From NCBI RefSeq assembly GCF_936916975.1, contig NZ_CAKZGO010000005.1, positions 186,001 through 250,000 of the forward strand: 64,000 nt of DNA. Reading direction: 5' to 3'. This DNA comes from an uncultured Dongia sp. Lineage in GTDB: Bacteria > Pseudomonadota > Alphaproteobacteria > Dongiales > Dongiaceae. This document shows positions 55,403 through 64,000 of the stretch, piece by piece; within the stretch, counting starts at the first letter, position 1, and each line of letters begins with the position of its first letter. Position numbers and translations under genes: made by a program. The notes under the pieces are model-generated. The model was not told where the DNA came from. It was given only the letters and a program-made list of their open reading frames with translations, and did not search any database.

Positions 55403-55905
55403 GCGGTATGAACAACGGTGTCGACCATGAAGCCGGCACAAGCAGCTCCAGCACCAACAGCGGTGAGCAGCGCGACTATGTGACGATGTCGATCGGCGAT
55501 CAGATGTTCGGCATCCCCGTCCTCACCGTACAGGACGTGCTGGGGCCGCAGAACATCGCCCGTGTGCCGCTGGCGCCGCCGGAAGTTGCCGGCAGCCTCA
55601 ATCTGCGTGGCCGCATCGTCACGGCGATCGATGTCCGCCCACGCCTGGGTCTGCCGACGCGCGAAGGTGGCAAGGCCGCCATGTCGGTGGTGGTCGAGCA
55701 TGAAAACGAACTCTACAGCCTGCTGGTCGACAGCGTGGGCGAGGTGCTCAGCCTCAACGCGCGCGACTACCAGCGCAACCCGCCAACGCTCAGTCCGCGC
55801 CTGCGAGAATTCTCCGACGGTATCTACCGGCTGAATGGATCGTTGCTGGTGGTGTTGAGCGTCGGGTCATTGCTCGATTTCGGCAATCGCGCGGACGTGG
55901 CCTGA
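55399..55905 (+). CDS. cheW: Chemotaxis adaptor protein CheW
   Basis: A 168-residue adaptor linking CheA to chemoreceptors. The core begins near residue 25 (Y-V-T-M-S-I-G-D-Q-M-F-G-I-P-V), with N-L-R-G-R-I-V-T-A-I-D-V-R near 68 and the L-V-D-S-V-G-E-V-L block. A 24-residue polar N-terminal extension precedes it. The ATG overlaps the cheA stop. It is normal except for the extension. Confidence 0.92.
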   Translation: MSGMNNGVDHEAGTSSSSTNSGEQRDYVTMSIGDQMFGIPVLTVQDVLGPQNIARVPLAPPEVAGSLNLRGRIVTAIDVRPRLGLPTREGGKAAMSVVVEHENELYSLLVDSVGEVLSLNARDYQRNPPTLSPRLREFSDGIYRLNGSLLVVLSVGSLLDFGNRADVA

Positions 55906-56167
55906 AGATAACACGTGCGGGCGGTGCCAGCTGTCGCTCGTAGAATAAAGACGTAGAATTTGCGAGACGGGCGGCATCTGGGGGTAGGCGGCGTGTGTAC
56001 GATGGGAGAATCTCTTTCGATATAGGGAATTCGGCTAAAAACCGTGGTACGACGATTGACGGACCCGGTGCTGGCTGACTATTGATTAGAGAGAAGGCCT
56101 TGCATCGCGGCGTTGGCAGGTTTCTGGACGGTCGCAAGTAGGTACGCTCGACGAACGGAGTTTCTGA

Positions 56168-56533
56168 ATGAAGTCTTGCCTGGTCGTTGACGATTCGAAA
56201 GTCGTCCGCATGGTGGCCCGAAAGATCCTCGAGGGCCTTAACTTTCAGATCGTCGAAGCCGAGAACGGCAAATTGGCCATGGAGGAATGCTCCAAGGCCA
56301 TGCCGGACGCGATCCTGCTGGACTGGAACATGCCAGTCATGAGCGGTATCGAGTTTCTGCGCCTTTTGCGCAAGATGGATGGTGGGCAGACTCCCATCGT
56401 TGTGTTCTGCACCACCGAGAACGACATTCAGCATATTCAGGAAGCCATCACGGCCGGCGCCAATGAGTACATCATGAAGCCGTTCGACAGCGAGATCATC
56501 GAATCGAAGTTCTCTCAGGTCGGATTGTTGTGA
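56168..56533 (+). CDS. cheY: Chemotaxis response regulator CheY
   Basis: A 121-residue single receiver domain. Phospho-Asp52 is in I-L-L-D-W-N-M-P, the acidic pair D8-D9 is in V-V-D-D-S, and K in Y-I-M-K-P. GGAG lies eight bases before the ATG. The 262-base gap from cheW is longer than elsewhere in the cluster and may hold an internal promoter. It is presumed to bind the flagellar switch when phosphorylated. Confidence 0.92.
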   Translation: MKSCLVVDDSKVVRMVARKILEGLNFQIVEAENGKLAMEECSKAMPDAILLDWNMPVMSGIEFLRLLRKMDGGQTPIVVFCTTENDIQHIQEAITAGANEYIMKPFDSEIIESKFSQVGLL

Positions 56534-56577
56534 TCGCGCCCATTACTGTGAAAAGCAGGCTGGGATAGGTTCGCGCA

Positions 56578-57741
56578 ATGACACCCTTCAAGGCAGCAGC
56601 AATCGGCGCCAGCGGCAGTAAGGCCGGTCCCTACCGCGTGATGGTGGTGGATGATTCCGCCGTCATTCGTGGCCTGCTGACACGCGCCTTGGAATCAGAT
56701 CCGACCATCAAAGTCGTCACCACGGTCGGCAACGGTCAGTTGGCGATCGATGCGCTGGGTCGTCCGGATTCCGATATCGAAGTAATTGTACTCGATATCG
56801 AGATGCCGGTGATGGACGGGATTACCGCCTTGCCGCGCCTGTTGCAGACCAAGCCGGGTGTGGCCGTCATCATGGCGTCGACGCTGACGCTGAAGGGTGC
56901 TTCGGTCTCGATGAAGGCGATGTCGCTGGGCGCTTCGGACTATGTGCCTAAGCCGACGACGACGGGCGCCATTTCTGCAGCCACGGATTTCAAGGCGGAA
57001 CTGGTCGAGAAGGTCAAGTCCTGGGCCCAGGCCAGCAGGCGCAAGCGCGGCATCGCCGCACCATCGCCCACTGCAGAGCCTGGCTCGACCACGCCAGCAG
57101 TGCCCAAGCGGCTCTATAGTGGTCAGCCGATCAAGTTGCGGGATATGCCGGTCTTGCTGAAGCCAGATTGCCTCGCGATAGGGTCTTCGACCGGTGGGCC
57201 GCAAGCGCTGTTCAAGGTGTTCCAGGCGATCGGCAAGATCACGCATCTACCGGTGTTCGTGACGCAGCATATGCCGGCGACCTTCACCACCATTCTCGCG
57301 GAACATCTGGGCCAGGCTGCAGGTATGCCCTCTGCCGAAGCGAAAGATGGGGAGCCCGTCGTCGCTGGCCGCATCTATGTGGCGCCCGGCGATTTCCACA
57401 TGGTGGTTGATGGCAACGCGGCGCAGCGCGTGGTCCGCCTCAACAAGAATCCACCTGAGAATTTTTGCCGTCCGGCGGTCGACCCAATGCTGCGCTCCAT
57501 CGCAAAGGCTTATGGCAACAAGACTTTGTTTGTCATGCTTACGGGAATGGGGCAGGATGGCCTTAAGGGATCACAAGAACTTACCAATGTCGGGGGAACG
57601 GTGATCGCTCAAGACGAACCTAGTTCCGTAGTCTGGGGCATGCCCGGTGCCGTGGCGACTGCCGGTCTGTGTTCAGCGGTTCTACCGCTCGCGGATATCG
57701 GGCCGTTCGTCAAAAAGGCTATCACCCGCAGCGTGGCATGA
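56578..57741 (+). CDS. cheB: Chemotaxis protein-glutamate methylesterase CheB
   Basis: A 387-residue enzyme removing methyl groups from chemoreceptors. The receiver domain has phospho-Asp73 (V-L-D-I-E-M-P). After a linker of about 45 residues comes the methylesterase with catalytic Ser in A-I-G-S-S-T-G-G-P, His in T-Q-H-M-P-A-T-F and Asp in M-L-T-G-M-G-Q-D-G. It is followed directly by cheR. Confidence 0.94.
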   Translation: MTPFKAAAIGASGSKAGPYRVMVVDDSAVIRGLLTRALESDPTIKVVTTVGNGQLAIDALGRPDSDIEVIVLDIEMPVMDGITALPRLLQTKPGVAVIMASTLTLKGASVSMKAMSLGASDYVPKPTTTGAISAATDFKAELVEKVKSWAQASRRKRGIAAPSPTAEPGSTTPAVPKRLYSGQPIKLRDMPVLLKPDCLAIGSSTGGPQALFKVFQAIGKITHLPVFVTQHMPATFTTILAEHLGQAAGMPSAEAKDGEPVVAGRIYVAPGDFHMVVDGNAAQRVVRLNKNPPENFCRPAVDPMLRSIAKAYGNKTLFVMLTGMGQDGLKGSQELTNVGGTVIAQDEPSSVVWGMPGAVATAGLCSAVLPLADIGPFVKKAITRSVA

Positions 57742-57752
57742 GGCAGACGTCG

Positions 57753-58619
57753 ATGACGATCACGGACTTCGACTTCATTTGCCAGATCCTCAAGACCAGG
57801 TCAGGCCTGCTGCTGACCAACGACAAAGCCTACCTGCTGGAAAGCCGCCTGCTGCCTGTCGCACGCAAGTGGAAGCTCGCCACGTTCGACGATCTCGTGC
57901 GCCTCATTCGCACCAAGAACGATGAAGCGGTAATCCGCGACGTGGTCGAAGCCATGACCACCAATGAATCCTTCTTCTTCCGCGATACCAAGCCGTTCGA
58001 CCAGTTCAAGCAGATCTGCCTGCCGGCGATGCTCAAGGCGCGCGCTTCCAGCAAAACGATCCGCATCTGGTCCGCGGCCTGCTCGTCCGGCCAGGAAGGC
58101 TATTCACTGGCGATGATCCTTTCGGAGATGGGCGCGCAATTCGCCGGCTGGAAGATCGAGATCATCGGCACAGATCTATCGGGCGAAATCCTGCAGCGCG
58201 CCAAGGACGGGCTCTATTCCCAGTTCGAAGTGCAGCGCGGCCTGCCGATCACCCTGCTGGTGAAATATTTCCAGCAGACCGGCGATCGCTGGAAGATCTC
58301 CGATGCGATCCGCAACAAGGTGCAGTTCCGCGAATGGAACCTGCTCAACGATCCGGGACCGCTGGGCAAATTCGACATTGTCTATTGCCGCAATGTGCTC
58401 ATCTATTTTGACCAGCCGACCAAGACCAAAGTGCTGGCCGGCATTGCCAAGCAGATGCCGGACGATGGCTATCTGTTCCTCGGCGGCGCGGAAACCGTGC
58501 TGGGCATTTCCGACAAGTTCCAGTTGCTGCCGGGTCAGCGCGGCATCTATGGCCTCACTGGCGGCATCAAGACGCCGACGGCATTCGGCACGCCTGGCGT
58601 CGTTGCGCCGCGGGCGTAA
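57753..58619 (+). CDS. cheR: Chemotaxis protein methyltransferase CheR
   Basis: A 288-residue SAM-dependent methyltransferase for chemoreceptor glutamates. The N-domain has L-L-x-x-N-D-K-A-Y-L-L-E-S-R-L and E-S-F-F-F-R-D. The SAM site is W-S-A-A-C-S-S-G-Q-E-G-Y-S, with I-I-G-T-D-L-S and Y-C-R-N-V-L-I-Y-F further on. An ATG at 57738 overlaps the cheB stop, but GAGG nine bases before 57753 and the family N-terminus favour the second. Last gene of the che operon. Confidence 0.92.
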   Translation: MTITDFDFICQILKTRSGLLLTNDKAYLLESRLLPVARKWKLATFDDLVRLIRTKNDEAVIRDVVEAMTTNESFFFRDTKPFDQFKQICLPAMLKARASSKTIRIWSAACSSGQEGYSLAMILSEMGAQFAGWKIEIIGTDLSGEILQRAKDGLYSQFEVQRGLPITLLVKYFQQTGDRWKISDAIRNKVQFREWNLLNDPGPLGKFDIVYCRNVLIYFDQPTKTKVLAGIAKQMPDDGYLFLGGAETVLGISDKFQLLPGQRGIYGLTGGIKTPTAFGTPGVVAPRA

Positions 58620-58651
58620 CGGCGCGCAGTTCTCGGTGTCAGCAGAAATAG

Positions 58652-58679
58652 AAATGCCCGGGCAAGACCCGGGCATTTT
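58652..58679. terminator. Bidirectional terminator after cheR / ctrA
   Basis: Perfect 11-bp stem AAATGCCCGGG / CCCGGGCATTT with 5-base loop, ending TTTT on the plus strand and in AAATAGAAA ahead of the stem. It lies between the convergent cheR and ctrA stops and can end both transcripts. Confidence 0.85.
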
Positions 58680-58700
58680 CGTGTTCGCCGACCTGAGAGA

Positions 58701-59414
58701 TTACGCGCTCTCAGCCGTCTTGGCTGGCAGGGTGCTGTCTTCGGGGTCACGCAGGACATAGCCACGGCCCCAGACCGTCTCGATGTAATTGTCGCCACCG
58801 GTCGCCGTGCTGAGCTTCTTGCGCAGCTTGCAGACGAACACGTCGATGATCTTCAGTTCCGGTTCGTCCATCCCACCATAGAGGTGGTTGAGGAACATTT
58901 CCTTGGTAAGGGTGGTGCCCTTGCGCAGGGAGAGCAGCTCCAGGATGCCGTATTCCTTGCCGGTCAAATGCAGCGGCTGGCTCTCAACCTCAACAGTGCG
59001 GGTGTCGAGGTTAACGGTGAGACGGCCGGTCTTGATGACGGAATCCGAATGGCCCTTCGAGCGGCGGACGATTGCCTGCAGACGGGCAATCAATTCGCGG
59101 CGGTCGAAAGGCTTCGTCAGATAATCATCAGCACCGAAGCCCAAACCCTTGATCTTGCTATCGAGCTCCGAGAGGCCCGAGAGGATCAGGATGGGGGTGT
59201 TAATACGCGCGGCACGCAGGCGGCGCAGCACTTCGTAGCCGTCGATATCCGGCAGCATCAAATCGAGGATGATGATGTCGTAATCGTAGAGCTTGCCGAT
59301 TTCCAATCCGTCTTCGCCGAGATTGGTGGTGTCGACAATATAGCCCTCGGCTTTCAGCATCAGCTCGATGCTTTGGGCGGTGTTGGAATCGTCTTCGACG
59401 ACTAGCACGCGCAT
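58701..59414 (-). CDS. ctrA: Cell-cycle response regulator CtrA
   Basis: A 237-residue OmpR-family regulator that controls flagellar, chemotaxis and division genes and can silence the replication origin in Caulobacter. The receiver starts M-R-V-L-V-V-E-D-D and has phospho-Asp51 in I-I-L-D-L-M-L-P. The C-terminal winged helix is near-canonical CtrA ([12 protein letters not shown] ... [14 protein letters not shown]). The C-terminus ends A-E-S-A, suggesting the ClpXP-degradation tail type ending in Ala. It is divergent from fliI. The ATG at 59412-59414 is the canonical start. Confidence 0.95.
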   Translation of the reverse strand: MRVLVVEDDSNTAQSIELMLKAEGYIVDTTNLGEDGLEIGKLYDYDIIILDLMLPDIDGYEVLRRLRAARINTPILILSGLSELDSKIKGLGFGADDYLTKPFDRRELIARLQAIVRRSKGHSDSVIKTGRLTVNLDTRTVEVESQPLHLTGKEYGILELLSLRKGTTLTKEMFLNHLYGGMDEPELKIIDVFVCKLRKKLSTATGGDNYIETVWGRGYVLRDPEDSTLPAKTAESA

Positions 59415-59706
59415 GGCAAGGACCTCATTCGGTTCTCGACCGCAGCCGATTGATATGTGAATCTTAACCATTAATACCACCTTATGTAAAGCGCTTGGCG
59501 TTAACTTTGAAGATGGCAGATGAAGGTTTCTTAAAAAGGAATATTCGCCTATAATTCAATAAGAACAGAGTGTTAACCGGATTTTCGGCGACTGGAGCGC
59601 CATAAAGACTGTCTTAACCACTTATTTAACGGCGTGACGGTAATCTGGTGTGCTGGCAAAGATGGCCAAATCGGGCGTCAGGCAACGGTAAGGAAGTTAA
59701 AGCGAG
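59415..59706. promoter_or_regulatory. ctrA-fliI divergent promoter region with TTAACC sites
   Basis: A 292-base AT-rich gap containing three plus-strand TTAACC motifs: TTAACCAT at 59464-59471, TTAACCGG at 59573-59580 and TTAACCAC at 59614-59621. The last is followed after 8 bases by another TTAA (59626-59629), close to the TTAA-N7-TTAA CtrA box. The sites suit CtrA autoregulation and control of fliI. Confidence 0.6.
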
Positions 59707-61083
59707 TTGAGCGCGCATCTGCACGAACTGGACGCCTTCCATCGCGAGCTCGAGCGCATTCCCGAGACGCGGATCTATGGCCGCGTCGCGGCCGTGGTCG
59801 GCATGCTGGTCGAGATCAGCGGCATGGAAAGTGCGCTCTCGATCGGCGCGCGTTGTGCGCTGGTTGACCGCAACGAACGCCATGTGCTGTGCGAGATCGT
59901 CGGCTTCCGAGAAGGACTGGCGCTGGCCATGACTTATGGCTCGCTGGAGGGTGTGGGTCTGGGCAGCAAGGTGGTGCTGGTCGATAGCGATCCAGTCGTG
60001 CGCCCGACCAGGGCCTGGTTGGGACGCGTTGTGAATGCCTTCGGCGAACCCATTGATGGTAAAGGACCGTTGCCGCAGGGCATCGACCCTTGCCGTATCC
60101 GCAATCAACCGCCGCCTGCCCATACGCGCACGCGCGTGGGCGGCAAAATCGATCTCGGCATCAAGGCGATCAACACGTTCACCAGCGTCTGCCAGGGGCA
60201 GCGCCTCGGTATTTTTGCGGCATCCGGTATCGGCAAATCGGTGCTGATGTCGATGATGGCGCGCTATACCTCGCTCGACATCAACGTCATCGGCCTGATC
60301 GGTGAACGCGGCCGCGAGGTGCAGGAATTCATCGAGGACGAATTGGGCGCCGAGGGTCTCGCGCGCAGTGTGGTGGTGGTGGCGACATCGGATGAATCAC
60401 CTTTGCTGCGGCGCCAGGCCGCGCAGATGACCTTGGCCCTGGCGGAATATTTCCGCGACGAGGGCGAGAACGTGCTGTGCCTGATGGATTCCGTCACCCG
60501 CTTTGCAATGGCCATGCGGGAGATCGGGTTGTCGGTCGGCGAGCCGCCGGCCTCCAAGGGCTATACGCCGTCGGTCTTTGCCGAACTGCCGCGCCTTCTC
60601 GAGCGTGCCGGGCCGGGTGTCGCTGGATCGGGGTCGATCACGGGATTGTTCACCGTCCTCGTCGAGGGTGACGATCACAACGAGCCCATTGCAGATGCCT
60701 GCCGCGGCATCCTCGACGGGCACATCGTGCTGGAACGCTCGATCGCTGAACGTGGTCGCTATCCGGCCGTCAATATTCTCCGTTCGTTGTCGCGAACCAT
60801 GCCGGGCTGCAACAACGATTTCCAGAACAAGGTGGTGCGCGAGGCGCGCCGCCATATGTCGGTCTATGAGGACATGGCGGAACTCATTCGCCTCGGCGCC
60901 TATCGCCGCGGCACGGATCCGGCTGTCGATGCGGCCATCCAGCTCTATCCGGAGATCGAGAAATTTCTCCTGCAAAGACGTGAAGAGCGATCGGATCTCG
61001 CCAGCGGTTATACGACCCTCGCCGCCATCCTCGGCGTGGTTGACGATACGCCGCCGCCCAGCGGTGAGGCGGCGCCGTCATGA
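59707..61083 (+). CDS. fliI: Flagellum-specific ATPase FliI
   Basis: A 458-residue F1-beta-like ATPase energising flagellar protein export. Walker A is A-A-S-G-I-G-K-S, Walker B is [10 protein letters not shown], the conserved G-E-R-G-R-E-V is near residue 200 and G-Y-T-P-S-V-F near 284. No ATG fits; TTG at 59707 is the only start close to the domain, with AGGAAG about 12 bases upstream. It overlaps fliJ by 4 bp. Regulation by CtrA is likely. Confidence 0.93.
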   Translation: MSAHLHELDAFHRELERIPETRIYGRVAAVVGMLVEISGMESALSIGARCALVDRNERHVLCEIVGFREGLALAMTYGSLEGVGLGSKVVLVDSDPVVRPTRAWLGRVVNAFGEPIDGKGPLPQGIDPCRIRNQPPPAHTRTRVGGKIDLGIKAINTFTSVCQGQRLGIFAASGIGKSVLMSMMARYTSLDINVIGLIGERGREVQEFIEDELGAEGLARSVVVVATSDESPLLRRQAAQMTLALAEYFRDEGENVLCLMDSVTRFAMAMREIGLSVGEPPASKGYTPSVFAELPRLLERAGPGVAGSGSITGLFTVLVEGDDHNEPIADACRGILDGHIVLERSIAERGRYPAVNILRSLSRTMPGCNNDFQNKVVREARRHMSVYEDMAELIRLGAYRRGTDPAVDAAIQLYPEIEKFLLQRREERSDLASGYTTLAAILGVVDDTPPPSGEAAPS

Positions 61084-61505
61084 ACGGCCTCAACCAACTC
61101 CTCCGCCTGCAGAAGTGGACGCTCGACGAGAAGCGGCGCCAAGCGGCCGATCTTGTGGCATTGATCGAGCGATTACAGAGCGACATCGCCAAGCTCGACG
61201 AAGAGGTGGCGCGCGAGATCGAGGTGGCGCGTACCGATCTGGAAGCGAGCAGGCATCTGCCACCCTACCGCGACATGATGGCCAAGCGCCGCGAACGGCT
61301 CGAGCAGTCGGTAGCGGACGTGACACTGGAACTCGACCGGGTGCGGGAGGAGATCGCCGAGACCTATGGCGATATCAAGAAGACCGAGCAGACCATCGAG
61401 AACCGGCTGGAGCGCAAGCGCCAGGCAGTGGCCAAGCGGGAGCAGGCCGAGACCGATGAAATGGGCCTCGAGCAACATCGCCGCAAGACAAAGCGCGAAA
61501 GCTAG
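61080..61505 (+). CDS. fliJ: Flagellar export protein FliJ
   Basis: A 141-residue, entirely alpha-helical coiled-coil protein rich in E, K, R and A ([13 protein letters not shown]). It is the soluble partner and stimulator of FliI. Assignment rests on position directly after fliI with an ATGA overlap, on length, and on the coiled-coil composition. The LysR gene begins 6 bases after its stop. Confidence 0.85.
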   Translation: MNGLNQLLRLQKWTLDEKRRQAADLVALIERLQSDIAKLDEEVAREIEVARTDLEASRHLPPYRDMMAKRRERLEQSVADVTLELDRVREEIAETYGDIKKTEQTIENRLERKRQAVAKREQAETDEMGLEQHRRKTKRES

Positions 61506-61511
61506 AATGAC

Positions 61512-62414
61512 GTGGCGCGCGAACTACCCAACCTCTTGGCCCTGCGGGCCTTTGAAGCGGCCGGCCGGCATCTGAGCTTTACGCGGGCGGCCGAAGAGCT
61601 GTTCCTGACCCAGGGTGCCATCAGCCGCCATGTACGCGGGCTCGAGGATGAGCTCGGCGTCAAACTGTTCCACCGCCGTGCCCGCAGCATGGAGCTGACC
61701 CCGCAGGGTGCGGCCTATCTCAGTACAGTCCGGCAGGCGTTCGATCTGCTGGCGTCGGGCAGCCGGCAGGTCCGCGCGGCGCGGGCGCAGATCCGTCTCA
61801 AGGTCGCCCTCACAGCCTCCTTTGCGGCGAACTGGTTGCTGCCGCGCCTGTCACGATTTACGGCAGCGCATCCGGAGATCGGGATCGATTTTGAGCCGAG
61901 TGTGCAGATCATCGATCTGTCGGCAGAAGGCATCGACGCGGCGATCCGCTATGGCGGCGGCAGCTGGCCGGGCCTGGATGCCACCGCCCTGATGTCGGAA
62001 GAAGTCTTTCCAGTGTGCAGTCCGGCTCTGCTTGCCAAAGGCCCCCCGCTCGAAGAAGTGGCGGATCTCGTGCATCACAACCTGCTGCTGTCGGGACCGC
62101 GCTCCGATTGGGAGGGATGGGCGGCAGCGGCCGATCTCGACCTTCAATCAGTTCCGCGCCAGACGATGCTCTACGACTATAACCTGGTCCTGCAGGCGGC
62201 CCTCGACGGCATGGGGGTGGCGCTCGGCCGCCGCATTCTGGTCGAGGAGCGGCTGAGATCGGGTGAATTGGTGCAGCCGCTGGTGCAGAGTTTGCGCAAT
62301 GCCATGGGCTATTATCTGGTGACACTGCCGGCACGGCGCGGCGACAAATCGATCGACACTTTCCGCAACTGGCTGTTGGACGAAGCAGCGAGCCTGCCTG
62401 CTGCAGACGCATGA
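61512..62414 (+). CDS. LysR-family regulator, GcvA-like
   Basis: A 300-residue regulator. HTH: L-R-A-F-E-A-A-G-R-H-L-S-F-T-R-A-A-E-E-L, then G-A-I-S-R-H-V. The sensor part has the GcvA-group R-Y-G-G-G-x-W-P-G motif. The start is GTG at 61512 without a strong ribosome site. It is read through from fliJ but probably controls the following RidA-like and aminotransferase genes rather than flagella. Confidence 0.83.
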   Translation: MARELPNLLALRAFEAAGRHLSFTRAAEELFLTQGAISRHVRGLEDELGVKLFHRRARSMELTPQGAAYLSTVRQAFDLLASGSRQVRAARAQIRLKVALTASFAANWLLPRLSRFTAAHPEIGIDFEPSVQIIDLSAEGIDAAIRYGGGSWPGLDATALMSEEVFPVCSPALLAKGPPLEEVADLVHHNLLLSGPRSDWEGWAAAADLDLQSVPRQTMLYDYNLVLQAALDGMGVALGRRILVEERLRSGELVQPLVQSLRNAMGYYLVTLPARRGDKSIDTFRNWLLDEAASLPAADA

Positions 62415-62504
62415 GTCTCACTCACCGACCCACGGCCCAGGACTGATTTGTCGGGCCACCGCCGGCCCCCTAGCGTGCCCTCCATCTTCACACGGAGGAA
62501 ACTC

Positions 62505-62975
62505 ATGACTGACCAATATCTCGCACAGTTGCGCAAACTCGGTCTGGAACTGCCGCCGGTCGGCGGCAGCGGTGGCAATTACGTGCCCAGCCGACGCACC
62601 GGCAATCTGCTTTATATCTCTGGCCAGATCTCCGCCATCGGCGATGACATCACCTATGCCGGCAAGCTCGGCGCCGAGCTGGCAGTGGCCGATGGGCGGA
62701 AGGCGGCCGAACTCTGCGCGCTCAACCTCGTGGCGCAGTTGGGCCACGCGTTGGGTGGCAATCTTGACCGGCTGCGGGCCTGCGTGCGCCTGGGCGGGTT
62801 CGTCAATTGCATCCCCAGCTTCGACCAGCAATCGGAGGTCATGAACGGTGCCTCGGATCTGATGGTGGCACTCTTTGGTGATCGCGGCCGTCATGCGCGC
62901 ACGTCGATCGGCGTCGCCAATCTGCCGGTCAACGCAGCAGTCGAAGTTGACGGCATCTTTGAGATCGCCGATTGA
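62505..62975 (+). CDS. RidA/YjgF family protein (UK114-like)
   Basis: A 156-residue protein. The start is preceded by GGAGG with perfect spacing. Blocks: N-Y-V-P-S-R-R-T-G-N-L-L-Y-I-S-G-Q, Y-A-G-K-L-G, N-G-A-S-D-L-M, and the C-terminal G-R-H-A-R-T-S-I-G-V with L-P-V-N-A-A-V-E-V. This long variant retains the Arg used for imine/enamine hydrolysis. It lies between the LysR gene and a PLP enzyme, fitting detoxification of PLP-derived enamines. Confidence 0.88.
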   Translation: MTDQYLAQLRKLGLELPPVGGSGGNYVPSRRTGNLLYISGQISAIGDDITYAGKLGAELAVADGRKAAELCALNLVAQLGHALGGNLDRLRACVRLGGFVNCIPSFDQQSEVMNGASDLMVALFGDRGRHARTSIGVANLPVNAAVEVDGIFEIAD

Positions 62976-63011
62976 TCGTCGGCCGATGTCGAGAGAGGGG
63001 AGATGGGTACC

Positions 63012-64000
63012 ATGGCGATAGATGTAGTCCAGCTGCGTGCCGACACGCCGGGTTGTGAATTGGTGCGGCATTTCAACAATGCGGGGGGGTCGCTGCCACC
63101 TCGGCCGGTCCTGGATGCGGTTATCTCCCATCTGCAGCGCGAGGCGCTGCAGGGACCGGTCGAAGCCGGAAACGCCGTAGGTGCGGCGCTCGATGACACC
63201 TATATCGCGGCCGCCGAGATGTTGAACTGCCGGCCCGAGGAGATCGCCATCGCCGAGAGCGGGTCACGCGCCTGGAGTACGGCGTTCAGCCATTTTGCCC
63301 TGGGCAACGGCATGTTCCGTGCTGGGGACAGAATTCTGACCTCTGCCAGCGAGTGGGCCGGCAATTACATCGCCTTGCTGGACGCTGCGCGGGCCGCGGG
63401 TGCAACGGTCGAACTCATTCCGACCGGCCCTGATGGAACCCCCAGCATCGATGCGTTGCGCGAAATGGTCGACGAACGGGTCCGGTTGATAGCACTCACC
63501 CACGTCGCCGCCAATGGCGGCATGGTCAATCCGGCAGCGGAGGTGGGAGCTATCGCGCGCTCCGCGGGTATCCCGTTCCTCCTCGATGCCGCGCAATCGG
63601 TTGGGCAGATGAAGGTCGATGTCGAGGCCATCGGTTGCGACATGCTAACGGCACCAGGCCGAAAATTCCTGCGCGCCCCACGCGGCACGGGCCTCATTTA
63701 CATCCGCCAATCGCTTCTCGAGAAGATGCGGCCAGTCCTGCTCGACAATTCATCAGGCGCGCTGAGTGATGATGGGCGGATCGTCTTTGTCCGCGATGCC
63801 CGCATGCTGGAGACAAACGAGAATGCGCGTGCGCTGCGGCTCGGTCTTGGCGCCGCCATTCGCTACGCGCTGGCGCTGGACCTCGATGCTATCGAGACAC
63901 GCATAACGGAATTGGCAGCGTATCTACGGCGTCAGCTGGCCGGAATAGATCGGGTGCTGCTGCGCGACCAGGGGTTGCGCCAAAGCGGAATCGTTTCCTT
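63012..64000 (+). CDS. Class V aminotransferase / cysteine desulfurase-like enzyme, 3' end cut off
   Basis: About 330 residues visible, open to the right edge. PLP-fold blocks: H-F-N-N-A-G-G-S-L-P near residue 20, A-E-S-G-S-R-A-W near 78, T-H-V-A-A-N-G-G-M near 162, D-A-A-Q-S-V-G-Q-M near 191, and the Schiff-base lysine in A-P-G-R-K-F-L-R-A-P-R-G-T-G. GGGGAG lies nine bases before the ATG at 63012; an ATG at 63003 is possible. With the RidA-like gene it suggests a small amino-acid catabolic unit. The specific reaction cannot be assigned. Confidence 0.83.
   Translation, partial: MAIDVVQLRADTPGCELVRHFNNAGGSLPPRPVLDAVISHLQREALQGPVEAGNAVGAALDDTYIAAAEMLNCRPEEIAIAESGSRAWSTAFSHFALGNGMFRAGDRILTSASEWAGNYIALLDAARAAGATVELIPTGPDGTPSIDALREMVDERVRLIALTHVAANGGMVNPAAEVGAIARSAGIPFLLDAAQSVGQMKVDVEAIGCDMLTAPGRKFLRAPRGTGLIYIRQSLLEKMRPVLLDNSSGALSDDGRIVFVRDARMLETNENARALRLGLGAAIRYALALDLDAIETRITELAAYLRRQLAGIDRVLLRDQGLRQSGIVS

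Overview
The window reads as a chromosomal stretch of a flagellated, chemotactic alphaproteobacterium, most likely a member of Rhodospirillales or a close relative. This is judged from gene content: the cell-cycle regulators ctrA and chpT, a che operon with a hybrid CheA, two PAS_5-type proteins, TTAACC-type CtrA half-sites, and high-GC coding with many 4-bp ATGA overlaps. No phage, insertion sequence, CRISPR array or plasmid gene was seen. The genus cannot be fixed from the sequence alone.

Layout: 1-4.4 kb holds a cut-off small membrane ORF, a choice-of-anchor-A surface protein with a C-terminal sorting-type tail, and a large TPR lipoprotein resembling PrsT of PEP-CTERM systems. 4.6-8.4 kb holds a PAS_5 protein, a lipoprotein and an OmpR-type two-component pair. 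8.4-10.8 kb is a minus-strand allantoin operon (puuE-alc-allA). Divergent from it, 11.0-20.3 kb is a long operon for nucleoside uptake (BMP binding protein, ATPase, two permeases) and breakdown (cdd, purine nucleoside phosphorylase, deoA, deoB), ending in a PhyH-type oxygenase. Together these two operons could import nucleosides, release and use the pentose, and use the purine ring as nitrogen.

20.3-31.4 kb holds an AraC regulator with a divergent Fsr-like exporter, a secreted protein, a Bcr/CflA exporter, thpR, an aldo/keto reductase, a FIST protein and the tesA / ybbA-ybbP locus. 31.4-38.6 kb holds glnD, a secreted protein, an orphan amino-acid-type ABC ATPase, a PAS sensor kinase, a PRC-barrel protein and a GlsB-like membrane protein. 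38.7-42.4 kb is a choline-sulfatase cluster with an AllA-like cupin and a LysR regulator. 42.4-48.4 kb is mixed accessory content: HAD phosphatase, ChaC, an RTX protein, a small secreted protein, DUF1062, an SGNH hydrolase and a Branch-type glycosyltransferase. A gene-poor gap and tRNA-Ala(CGC) follow.

49.4-52.3 kb is housekeeping (YggT, DUF167, folD, arfB, DUF3553) plus ChpT. 52.4-58.6 kb is the chemotaxis operon cheA-cheW-cheY-cheB-cheR. 58.7-61.5 kb has ctrA divergent from fliI-fliJ across a region with three TTAACC motifs. The right end has a LysR regulator, a RidA-like protein and a class V aminotransferase cut by the window edge. The most unusual single item is a truncated-globin-like domain, apparently without its haem ligand, inserted between the HPt and dimerisation domains of CheA.
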